A stretch of DNA of 64,000 nucleotides from Lonicera japonica. Lineage: Eukaryota; Streptophyta; Magnoliopsida; Dipsacales; Caprifoliaceae. The position numbers were made by a program, and so were the translations under genes. Below, in pieces: positions 13,401 to 22,879 of this stretch (its first letter is position 1; every line of letters starts with the position of its first letter). The DNA lies in the NCBI GenBank assembly GCA_021464415.1, contig CM038467.1, positions 46,561,715 to 46,625,714 of the forward strand. Reading direction: 5' to 3'. The notes below the pieces were generated by a model. It was not told where the DNA came from and searched no databases. It worked only from the letters and a program-made list of their open reading frames with translations.

Positions 13401-16018
13401 AATTCAAACCAAATTGACAAAATCCCCACGGTTTTGAAGGATCCGAGTCAATATCTAGATGGCACTCGCATTTACATACAAGGGTCTATGTGGGATGGCT
13501 TCGCGAATGGGAAAGGTGATTTCACGGATGGTCCATACGAAATTCAAAACCCTGAAAACTTTTTTAAGGATGATTTTTACAAATATGGATTCAATCCCGA
13601 GGTGGGTTCCGTGGGTATGCCAGTTGCCGCTACCATCAGAACTACAATGCCTAAAGAGGGATGGCAAATTCCTCTGTTTAAAAAATTGGCCAATGGCTAT
13701 GTAGAGGAAGTCCCAAACCCAATATGGGTATACCATAAATATATTGCCTATTCGAAACCTAGCTTGGTTCATGATCAGATATTAATGTATGGAACCCCAA
13801 AGGATCTTGATGATTTTTGTCTCAAGGTAAAATCAAAGTCCTTCTATTGATGCTTTAAGGGTGTGTTTGATAAAAAAGTTGAAAAATGATTCAAACCGCT
13901 ACTAAACTTATGAGAAGATGGAAAGAGAGTGATTTGGTGGGATGTTCTATTACATTTTTAGTTTTTCCATGGAATCAAATTCTTTGGGTGATGGATAAGA
14001 AAAAAAGTTCATGATAAAAGAGAAGAAAAAATAGGGAACATCTTACTAAATCAGTAAATCAGTAATTCTTTTTCCTAAATAATTTTCCAACTTTTTTATC
14101 AACGGACATTCGCCTTTTAGCCTCAATTTTCTTCTTGTTTCATATGTTTAAGTTATTTCTGAAAATTTACCTCAGGCTCAACTAGTAAACTACATTCAGT
14201 ATAGAGCTCTATTAGAAGGTTGGACTTCGCGTATGTGGAGCAAATACACTGGTGTTTTAATATGGAAAACTCAAAATCCTTGGACGGGTCTTAGAGGTCA
14301 GTTTTATGATCATCTCCACGACCAAACAGCGGGGTTCTATGGTTGTCGCTCTGCTTCAGAACCGATTCATGTACAGTTGAATCTGGCAACCTATTTTATA
14401 GAGGTAAGCAGTGTATCGCTTAAAAATGTTAATTATGAGTCTGCTGAGTTGCCCTTGCTAGTATAGGTGGCTAAAATAGTGGGAGCCCAGAAAATATGTG
14501 CAAAGTTAAATTTGCAGTGACCAGAATTATTGCATATTTAGTTTTGCACATCCTGGCATTGTTTGAATCCTCGCTCGGTGACCTCACTGGAGCTCCGACG
14601 GCGGTTGCTGTTGATGATGTATATACACATATATTAATATATGAAAGGTATTTGAAAAAAAAAAGTGGATGTACATGTGGCGCAACATGGTTTGGTGAAA
14701 ATAAGTCCTTGTTCTAAAATAGTTTGACAAAAAAGGGCCCAAAATTTAGGTATTTTAGGTATTTGACAAATATATATTTTTGGACTTTATTTCCGTTCTC
14801 AGTTATTTAAAAAGGTAAAAATATGAAAAGAATAACAATTATAGGAATAGGAGGGCTCAGTGAGTCGACAGGGCAACTTGCTGAGTCTAGGCAAGCTTTG
14901 GCCCCAAAGTTCGTCTAGTAATTGCTAGTCTAGATTGCTTTTTTTGATACATAGCTAGGGATACAAATTTCAATATATAGGCTACCGAACAAAGTCGACT
15001 TGGCCATTATAGACTGGCTTTGCCATGTATTTGCTCAATGCAGGTATGGCCCAATGCCATGGTGATTATTTTGTCTTCGGGCTGAAAAGTTTTTGAGTGA
15101 ACCCAAAAAAATGTTAAAATGTAAAAGCAATCTCGTAACCCCAAAATTCTTACTTCAGTGATAAAAATTACACATGGTATAATCTCGTATATATTTGAGA
15201 ATTGATTTTGCCTCATACAGGTAGTTAACACTACATCAAATCAACTGTCTGACGTGGCCATTGAAGCCTCCGTGTGGGACCTGGAAGGGGCTTGTCCATA
15301 CTACAAAGTTTCAGAATCGCTCACCATACCATCCAAGAAGACGTCACCAATTTTCGAGATGAAGTACCCGAAATCTAAAAACCCAAAAACAGTCTACTTT
15401 CTTCTTCTAAAACTGTATAAGACATCAGATTACGGTATATTATCAAGAAACTTTTACTGGTTGCATCTATCTGATGGTGATTACAAGCTGTTGGATCAGT
15501 ACAAAAACAAGAAAGTCCCTCTTAAGATAACTTCTCAAGTTCTTGTAAGGGGGTCCACTTACGAGGTCCGGGCCCATGTACAAAACACATCAAAGAAGCC
15601 GGACTCCAAAAGTCAACTCCACAAAAACAATTTCGCTTATAAAGATAGTGATGGTGATTTCGATATGGGCTCTTTGGAACCTGTGTTTGATGGGACTGAG
15701 AAACGAGAGGAAGGTAGTTTGTTTAAGAGGATGTACCGGCATTTTACAAAGGATGCAAATGGTTTGAGAATTAGTGAAATTAATGGAGCTGAGGTCGGAG
15801 TTGCTTTTTTTCTCCATTTTTCTGTTCATGCGTCGAAGCAGTATTATGAGGAAGGGGAAGATACGAGAATTCTTCCTGTTCATTATTCGGATAACTATTT
15901 CTCTTTGGTACCTGGTGAGGTGATGCTAATCTCTCTCTCTTTTGAGGTCCCGGCGGGTGTTACTCCTCGAGTTACACTTCAAGGCTGGAATTACCATGGT
16001 GTACATGGTATTCATTGA
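4430..16018 (+). CDS. EBM: Mannosylglycoprotein endo-beta-mannosidase, GH2 (11 exons)
   Basis: The family cleaves the Man-beta-1,4-GlcNAc bond in the core of N-glycans during turnover. Exons: 4430-4590, 7470-7608, 7858-8085, 9558-9616, 10164-10212, 11312-11542, 12357-12526, 12611-12815, 13170-13826, 14176-14403, 15221-16018. Every intron is GT-AG and all phases join, giving 974 aa against about 944 in the Arabidopsis homologue as I recall it. The order is GH2 sugar-binding domain (exons 2-5), immunoglobulin-like domain (6-7), TIM barrel (8-10), C-terminal beta domain (11). Catalytic candidates are Glu469 in [10 protein letters not shown] (acid/base) and Glu558 in [10 protein letters not shown] (nucleophile). 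Their 89-residue spacing fits the lily enzyme's pair (E464/E549, from memory) plus a four-residue insertion. No signal peptide is evident. The ATG at 4430 has a good AACAATG context and gives the family-like N-terminus ([15 protein letters not shown]); an in-frame ATG at 4340 would add 30 unfamiliar residues. There are no internal stops, so it looks functional. Confidence 0.95.
4591..7469 (+). repeat. EBM intron 1: diverged internal repeats plus LTR fragments
   Basis: This 2.9-kb intron contains about four diverged copies of one sequence. It carries the theme TTTGGTAATTCAACTTGAAA, then a GATGCTGCTG-like stretch, TGATTACTTGTATGTGTTGA and GTTAGTTGAA(T/C)TTGTTTG. The copies begin near 4640, 4880, 5220 and 5870. 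Between the third and fourth, two partial copies of an LTR-like text lie near 5566-5615 and 5779-5830 (both with ATCTTAAG/AACTTAAG followed by TTTTGGGGCA), the first followed by a decayed TGGTATxxTTGCTC primer-site-like run. The same text occurs inverted at 27025-27070. Confidence 0.6.
8111..8345. mobile_element. MITE-like insertion in EBM intron 3
   Basis: The segment starts near GGGCTCATTTGGTTCAGGTT and ends with text of opposite sense (CTCCAACCAAACATTGGAAT). Several internal GGAATTGG/CCAATTCC-like mirrored motifs support a short terminal-inverted-repeat element. I could not fix a target duplication, so the borders are approximate. Confidence 0.4.
9199..9476. mobile_element. MITE, GTTTGATAAAAAAGTT family (EBM intron 3)
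   Basis: The left end reads GGTGTTTTTATTAAAGAGTT followed by AAAAATGATTG. The right end, on the minus strand, reads AAGGGTTCATTCGATAAAAA followed by ATTTGGAAAATGATTGG. Related inverted ends recur at 13858-14118 and 58091-58370, so this is one member of a small family in the window. There is no coding capacity. Confidence 0.55.
10540..11145. mobile_element. MITE-like element with GA/GT microsatellite (EBM intron 5)
   Basis: The segment runs from about GGCGTGTATGGGTACACGGT to GAGGTTCCCAAACACCCCCT. Sub-terminal texts are mirrored (TTGGATTATTTGGTTAATTT on the left; CAAACTTATATTATATCCAA and TCCAAACAAAGG on the right). Its centre (10727-10960) is a long irregular (GA)n/(GT)n tract. The frame on the opposite strand across this tract is a low-complexity artefact. 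Confidence 0.45.
11721..11885 (-). mobile_element. tRNA-derived SINE remnant and local duplication (EBM intron 6)
   Basis: On the minus strand the segment has a Pol III A-box-like TGGCCTAGTGCTTCACC (plus 11864-11880) and a B-box-like GGTTTGAATCC (11827-11837), spaced about as in a tRNA gene. Downstream the text TTTTATCCNTGCAAT/CTTCAATTTCATAAAA is present twice in tandem (about 11721-11774 and 11782-11838). No tRNA cloverleaf or CCA-type 3' end is visible, so a SINE fragment is more likely than a tRNA gene. Confidence 0.4.
13858..14118. mobile_element. MITE, GTTTGATAAAAAAGTT family (EBM intron 9)
   Basis: The left end is AGGGTGTGTTTGATAAAAAA followed by GTTGAAAAATGAT. The right end on the minus strand is AATGTCCGTTGATAAAAAAG followed by TTGGAAAATTAT. 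The inverted ends match over about 25 bases. It fills most of the 349-bp intron 9 without touching the splice sites. Confidence 0.6.
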
Positions 16019-16835
16019 ACCAGGTAAATGTCATTCATTATTGCTGTTTTCTTTATGCAGCAATATATTTACCTTAAGACTTGAGATGGTAGAATGGATT
16101 TGTAGCTTCGAGGAAATATTATTTGTCTTCACAAGTCCAATAAGAAGCACATAAGCTTTTATTATAGCACTATGGTCCAACCTGACTGGTTTTTGCCGAC
16201 AAGACCCTGATGGGATGGGTATGTATTTTAAATTGAAAACCTGGTTCAGGTCCGAGTTTGTGTAAATTTGATCCAACCCAACCCGTATACATCATATATA
16301 TATATATTCTTTACCTACCCCTACAATATAATTACAACGGGTCAAGGCGGGGCAGTGCGGGTAAGGGCTTGCATATAGTAAACAGACCTGGTATTTCAAA
16401 ATAAAACCCGCCTTTTCTTGGCTCGGGTTTGTCGGCCATATTTATAGGCTGGTTTAGGTTTTGGCCAAACCCACCTAAAATCCAACCCATTGACATCCCT
16501 AATAAAGATTGCGTACCAGTATCAAATAAGTATCTTGAAGATACTCTTCTTCAGTAAGTAATCACTGATACTGTTGGCTAATCTAAAATATAAAAATTGT
16601 TTTGATTTAATAATGTCTAAGGGTGACAGATGAATTCTTTACACGCTAACTAGTACATGGTCCTTCATCTCCATTTTTGGTGAGCTGCAGTCCAACTTCT
16701 CTTTGGGTTTCTGATGCTATTTCCTCTTATCATGACTAAAATACCAATGTTCTATTATCTAAAGTAGTTATTTAACATATAAATAAAATTGTATGTTTTA
16801 AATTAATAATGTTAAGATCTATTAAACAAGCTAGA
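16019..16835. other. EBM 3' flank with hAT-like MITE remnant
   Basis: No gene is recognised. Around 16200-16503 a GGGTTT/AACCC-rich stretch ends in AACCCATTGACATCCCTAA, whose complement TTAGGGATGTCAATGGGTT is a typical hAT MITE terminus. The opposite end (CCCTGATGGGATGGGTATG) is only loosely related. The EBM 3' UTR must lie at the start of this interval, but no single poly(A) signal stands out. Confidence 0.4.
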
Positions 16836-18000
16836 CTAATTTCTACAGTCGAAACTTTAAAGAATGTTATCTACTGATCGATTTATGTGTCTATTCCATT
16901 AACCGATGAGTTCATATAGATCCTGGATGTATACGAACACATCGATTACAAAAATGTAATATTAATAGAATTGTATTTATGTTGTAATTCACGTATTTGT
17001 GTTACAACATAAATTACAAATATGTGATAAATATTCACATACACAAGCAAGATTTGTTAAATTAAAATGCATGTTAAGCATGATGCATGAAATTACAAAT
17101 ATATTAATCAAATCCACAAAATATGATAGGCATTAAGCAAATTACTGGAAAATACTTAAAGCAGTAGTGACCAGGATGTGAACATGTAAAAATGGAGAAA
17201 CATAGGCAAACTGATAAACATACGTGTTAAAGAAATACACGAATTTACATAGAAAATAGACATATTAATCAAATACATAAAAATACATAAATGCATTGAT
17301 CAAATGATTCAAATCCATGAAATTACAGAAATATGATCAATATTGTATATACATATATATAGGGCCCTTCAAGTGCATACCTTTTGCATGTGGACGGACA
17401 AAATTTTGCCGTGGCTAATATTAGGGCTGGCAGGCACGGTTCGGTAACCGAACCGACTTGGTCTGTTTTTAAATCGAATTGACTTGGTCAGTTTAAATAT
17501 GAGAGAATCGGACACCGAATCGCAGTAGTCAGTTTTACCAAAATAGAGGCAGTCGGTTCGGTCGGCAACCGTTAAAACCGACCATCACTTTTGAATTTTA
17601 AAAAATAAAAAAATGTGTCTAACCAAAATAAATTGAGAAGAAGAGGTTATGGCTGTGGGTTTCTTAGACGGGTAACTCTGCTTTCTCTTTCTCTACTTCA
17701 GATTTGGAAGATGACTCAAAGTAATAACACCTTGTGATTATTTCAATCACAACTCTAAAATATGCTTCAATGTACAGACCCAAATCAATCATACATTAAA
17801 ATAAATCAAAGTATCAAACATTCAACCTACAGTATGAGATGATTGGATTTTTTGGGGCTTACCGGAAAGAAGACCAGAGAAGATTGGATTTTGTGCAGCC
17901 AAAGGGAGAATTAGATTGAGAGTAAAAGACTAAATTCTTTTGAGTGTGTTTTGATTGTGCAGCAAAGGGAGAATTAGACTGAGAATATTGGATTTTATGG
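16836..18000. repeat. First copy of a segment duplicated across the assembly gap
   Basis: This 1165-bp segment is nearly the same as 18101-19248. The second copy starts exactly at the first base after the N gap, and the first copy ends exactly at the last base before it. Differences are mostly one-base indels, many in short homopolymers. That geometry is expected from two contig ends that overlap but were scaffolded with a fixed gap instead of merged. It includes the left part of a hAT-like element starting at 17422. Confidence 0.85.
17422..18000 (+). mobile_element. hAT-like element, left part (duplicate copy cut by the gap)
   Basis: It starts TAGGGCTGGCAGGCACGGTT after GCTAATAT (17414-17421), the same left border and flank as the complete element at 18681. 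It ends at the N gap. It is probably the same genomic element represented twice. Confidence 0.7.
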
Positions 18001-18100
18001 NNNNNNNNNNNNNNNNNNNNNNNNNNNNNNNNNNNNNNNNNNNNNNNNNNNNNNNNNNNNNNNNNNNNNNNNNNNNNNNNNNNNNNNNNNNNNNNNNNNN
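18001..18100. other. Assembly gap (100 N)
   Basis: Exactly 100 unknown bases, a standard placeholder length. Flanking sequence on both sides is the same segment, so the true gap may be zero or negative. Confidence 0.98.
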
Positions 18101-18680
18101 CTAATTTCTACAGTCGAAACTTTAAAGAATGTTTATCTACTGATCGATTTATGTTCTATTCCATTAACCGATGAGTTCATATAGATCCCTATGTATACGA
18201 ACACATCGATTACAAAATGTAATATTAATAGAATTGTATTTATGTTAATTCACGTATTTGTGTTACAACATAAATTACAAATATGTGATAAATATTCACA
18301 TACACAAGCAAGATTGTTAAATTAAAATGCATGTTAAGCATGATGCATGAAATTACAAATATATTAATCAAATCCACAAAATATGATAGGCATTAAGCAA
18401 ATTACTGGAAAATACTTAAAGCATTAGTGATCAGGATGTGAACATGTAAAAATGGAGAAACATAGGCAAACTGATGACATACATGTTAAAGAAATACACG
18501 AATTTACATAGAAAATAGACATATTAATCAAATACATAAAATACATAAATGCATTGATCAAATGATTCAAATCCATGAAATTACAGAAATATGATCAAAT
18601 ATTGTATATACATATATATAGGGCCCTTCAAGTGCATACCTTTTGCATGTGGACGGACAAAATTTTGCCGTGGCTAATAT

Positions 18681-19670
18681 TAGGGCTGGCCACGGTTCGG
18701 TAACCGAACCGACTTGGTCTGTTTTTAAATCGAATTGACTTGGTCAGTTTAAATATGAAGAGAATCGACACCGAATCGCAGTAGTCAGTTTTACCAAAAT
18801 AGTCAGTCGGTTCGGTCGGCAACCGCTTAAAACCGACCATCACTTGAATTTAAAAAATAAAAAAAGTGTCTAACCAAAAAAAAATTTGAAGAAGAAGAGG
18901 TTATGGCTGTGGGTTTCTTAGACGGTAACTCTGCTTTCTCTTTCTCTACTTCAGATTTGGAAGATGACTCAAAGTAATAAACCTTGTGCTTATTTCAATT
19001 CTAAAATATGCTTCAATGTACAGACCCAAATCAATCATACATTAAAATAAATCAAAGTATCAAACATTCAAACCTACAGTAAGAGATGATTGGATTTTAT
19101 GGAGGGCTTACCGGAAAGAAGACCAGAGAAGATTGGATTTTGTGCAGCAAAGGGAGAATTAGATTGAGAGTAAAAGACTAAATTCTTTGAGTGTGTTTTG
19201 ATTTGTGCAGCAAAGGGAGAATTAGACTGAGAATATTGGATTTTATGGAGGAAGGATTGGAGTGGAGGACCGTTCGATGGTCGGCGGAGGGAGTAAGGAT
19301 TGACGAGGCCCCAACCGTTTTATGAAACAAAGAGACTAAGGAGCGGAGTACTGGACTAGCTTTGGGTGGGCTTTATTTTTTGATTTTTAAACTTTTGTCT
19401 TAATTTTAGATAGTTAAAGAAATTAATATTAATTAAACCGAGTAGACTGAGAGTGAGAAACTAAATTATATTATTTTAGATCAAATATATATATTTAATA
19501 TTTGAGATTTTTTTTAATTTGGTCGGTCGGTCGGTATAAACCGAGTATTTTAAAAATGTAATCCATTATCGAAACCGAGTATGGTCGGTTACCGACAATC
19601 GGTTACCAACTAAAATTTCTTCGGTTCGGTCGGTTTTCGATCGGTTTGCGGTTTAAAAATGCCACCCTTG
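18681..19670 (+). mobile_element. Non-autonomous hAT-like element, 990 bp, 8-bp target duplication
   Basis: It begins TAGGGCTGGCCACGGTTCGG and ends GCGGTTTAAAAATGCCACCCTTG-like; the last ten bases are GCCACCCTTG. GCTAATAT flanks it at 18673-18680 and 19671-19678. The 8-bp duplication and TAGGG/CAAGGG short termini are hAT features. Both subterminal regions are dense in CGGT/ACCG motifs (GGTTCGGTCGGTTTTCGATC near the right end), as expected of transposase-binding subterminal repeats. No transposase is encoded. Confidence 0.8.
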
Positions 19671-19678
19671 GCTAATAT

Positions 19679-20262
19679 ATTTGGCAGGGAAGTTTTGATG
19701 CTAAACATATTACTGATCGAAGGTTTCATCACTAAAGCCTTGTACGCATGCGGATGTTATGCAGTTGAAGCTTTATATATATACCTCTGGTAAAAAACAT
19801 GTTCCGTTGAGACACGTAGCTTACTGATGGATTGAGCTAAATTAGTAGAAGTATATGTATATATAGAGTAATGCTAGACGCATAGAGACTATACAAAAAG
19901 TTAGTACACAAAATACATTTGATTGGTCAAGAACTGGACTTACTTGCAAGTGGTAAAATCATTTAATTGTTGACCGATCCAGCAACTTAGCATTTGTGTA
20001 CCAATTTTTTGTGTACTCTTTGTGTGCCTGTTATTACTGAAATATATATATATATATATATATGTCGTAAAACATGATCATTCATTTATAAAATAGAACA
20101 TAGAAGATGAAAGGAGAGTGGACTAGGACTCCACAGAAAAAGGAGAAGATAAAGGAAGTCAAAAGGAGAGTACATATCTCAACCCAAAACCATCTCCAAT
20201 CCCCAAAAATTCATTTACATATCTCAACACTAAGAAAAAGAGGACCAATTGAAGAGACTACA
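19679..20262. other. Spacer between the two inverted hAT-like elements
   Basis: No gene is recognised. It contains an (AT)n microsatellite at about 20042-20062. Around 19870-20030 there is a MITE-like pair of mirrored texts (AAAAAGTTAGTACACAAA on the left; TGTGTACCAATTTTTTGTGT on the right). Confidence 0.4.
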
Positions 20263-20270
20263 CCATCTAC

Positions 20271-21240
20271 TAGGGGTGGCATTTTTAAACCGCAAACCGA
20301 CCGAACCGACCAAATTTGGTTGGTAACCGAACTGAAGAAATTTTGGTTGGTAACCGATTGTCGGTAACCGACCATACTCGGTTTTGGTAACGGTTTACAT
20401 TTTTAAAATACTCAGTTTATACCTACCGACCGACCAAATTAAAAAAAAAATCTCAAATATTAAATATATATATATGTGATTTAAAATAATATAATTTAGT
20501 CTCTCACTCTCATTTTACTCAGTTTAATTAATACTAATTTCCTTAACTATCTAAAACTAAGACAAAAGTTCAAAAATCAAAAAATAAAATCCACCCAAAG
20601 CTAGTTCAGTACTCCCATCCCTACTTTCTTTGTTTCATAAAACGGTTGGGCCTCGTTAGTCCTTACTCCTTCTGCCGGCCATCGAACGGTCCTCCACTTC
20701 AATCATTCCTCCATAAAATCTAATAATCTCAATCTAATTCTCCCTTTGCTGCACAAATCAAAATCCACCCAAAGAATTTAGTCTCTCACTCTCAGTCTAG
20801 TTCCCCCTTTGCTGCACAAAATCTAATATTCTCTGGTTTTCTTTCCTGTAAGCCTTCCATAAAATCTGATCGTCTCTCACTGTAGGTTTGATACTTTGAT
20901 TTATTTTAATGTATGATTGATTTGGGTTTGTACATTGAGGCATATTTTAGAATGAAAATAAGCACAAGGTTTATTACTTTTAGTCATCTTCCAAATTTGA
21001 AGTAGAGAAAGCAGGGTTACCGTCTAAGAAACCCACAGTTATAACCCTTTCTTCTTCAATTTTCTCTTTGGTTAGACATTTTTTTTTAAATTCAAGTGAT
21101 GGTCGGCTTTAACCGATTGCCTACCGAACCGACTGACTACTGCAGTTCGGTGTCGGTTCTCTTCGTGTGTAAATTGACCAAGTTGGTTCGGTTTAAAAAC
21201 TGACCAAGTCAATTTGGTTACCGAACTGTGGCCAGCCCTA
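20271..21240 (-). mobile_element. Second hAT-like element, same family, inverted, 970 bp
   Basis: It begins TAGGGGTGGCATTTTTAAAC and ends GTGGCCAGCCCTA, the mirror image of the element at 18681-19670. CCATCTAC flanks it at 20263-20270 and 21241-21248, a perfect 8-bp target duplication different from the first element's, so it inserted independently. Internal texts match the first element in reverse at what looks like about 85% identity. The 86-residue frame beginning at 20107 crosses its border and is not a gene. Confidence 0.8.
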
Positions 21241-21248
21241 CCATCTAC

Positions 21249-22000
21249 TACCCATATTTGAACTCCCTTTTCATGCAGCCGTTTGTGCAGTAATTAATTA
21301 GGTAGGACTTGCTCATATTCCCAAAGTTCCTTCAAATTTATATCCAAACTGATATGATGTTCTCCAACACCTTCTCTACATCCTTCAAATTCACTTAACG
21401 TGGGTGAGATGACCATCAAAAATTTCAACGGCAGAAAGTGCACATATGTATCAATTTTTCAATACACCCGCTTTTATCACCAATATTTTCATCACATTGT
21501 AAATTTGGTTTATTTTCCAAATATAATTGATGTTTTAAGTTCAAAAGTTTGTTTTCTAAAAACATATGATGTTTTTGATTTTTAAGATTCATAGATTCAA
21601 TTTTCTTAATCTAAGCTATCATAATATGTCATATTATTTAAAGTGGCACATACCATACTTATATTTTCATATTGTTTATCCATATGTACTTGGTGATTAT
21701 GCATAGATTCTTGCTTACTTATTATTGGAACTATACATTCTAAGTCAACACTGTAAGTTTGTTCTTTCATTAATGTTTTTAATGGTACTTAAGACCTCCT
21801 ATTGCTGTTGTTTTAAGTGCCTAAACTAGTTCCCTAATCGCTGCCACAAGCAAGGCTAAAACGGCTTACGAGAGATGGGTTTGAAATGTAATAGGTATAT
21901 GGATTTTATGAGAATGTGCAAGGAAAAACAAAGATAAAATATCAACTTGAAATTAAAACTACAAAAAGTAAAAATAAAAGATTAAGATAGATATATTTAC
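21249..22000. other. AT-rich intergenic DNA
   Basis: No gene, RNA or mobile-element border is recognised. The only sizeable frame (21400-21585) has no resemblance to a known family. Confidence 0.45.
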
Positions 22001-22022
22001 ATAATAATTAAGATGAATCCAA

Positions 22023-22035
22023 GGCTCTGATACCA
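22023..22035 (-). other. Initiator-tRNA-Met primer-binding-site-like sequence
   Basis: The minus strand reads TGGTATCAGAGCC, complementary to the 3' end of plant initiator tRNA-Met and the standard primer site of plant pararetroviruses and many LTR elements. It lies downstream of the minus-strand pol remnant, where the intergenic region of a circular pararetrovirus genome would continue after pol. It could instead come from an unrelated LTR element. Confidence 0.5.
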
Positions 22036-22879
22036 GTTACATAGATGCGGAAAAAATGATCAAACATTTTATTTTTATGATATTGATAATTTGATTACGG
22101 AATTTTTAAGAGAAGAGATAAAATTTTACAACACTCGATCGATGATCGAATACATCTACTTACTTCTTTTATAATGGAGAGAGCTAACTCAAGAGAATTG
22201 TAGATAATTGTTACAGACAACAATTTTTAACAAATTTTTAACAACTTTTTCCAAGATTACTATTCATAAAGTTTTAGAAGAAAAACATCATTCATGAAGT
22301 CAAAGAATTTGGCACTTGCTAATTGATTGCATAATCTATCCAACAAACGACAGGTGTACAAGTTATTGAAGGTGGTAGGGAAGATGAACAATAAATAAGT
22401 TCGCAGAATACAGTAAACAGTTGTGCGGACAAAATTTAAAGTGTCTCTGTATAATTATTTTGTCTTTGTCAACGAATAGTAAGTTACTATTCAAAAAATT
22501 TATAAATAATAATGTCGGAAAAAAGTTGTTAGAATATTGTTAAAAATTGTTGTCTATAACAATTGTCTAGAATTAGCATAGTTCCTTGGTTAGGCTGTGA
22601 ATATGATCCAAATGTAGCGTGTCTTGCCTTTTGAGCAGTTGAAATCCATCCTTCCCTTTTTATTTTGTTCATCCTCTTTTTAGGGTATGTCATTGCTGTA
22701 AAATAAAATAATATTAGTCTACTATGTTAATGATTTTAAGTAAATTTTTTGCAAAGACAATTTGCAAGAAAATTATTAGTACCCTTTAAATGTTGTACTT
22801 CAGAAGCATATAAAGCAATTTGGTTATACAATTTTAATCTCATGCCTTCAAGTATATTTCTTTTATTAATAAGGAAATC

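Noticed and set aside
20107..20367. 86-residue plus-strand frame
   Set aside because: It crosses the border of the inverted hAT-like element and resembles no family.
22021..22040. tRNA gene fragment
   Set aside because: Only the 13-base tRNA 3'-end complement is present, which fits a primer binding site; no cloverleaf arms surround it.
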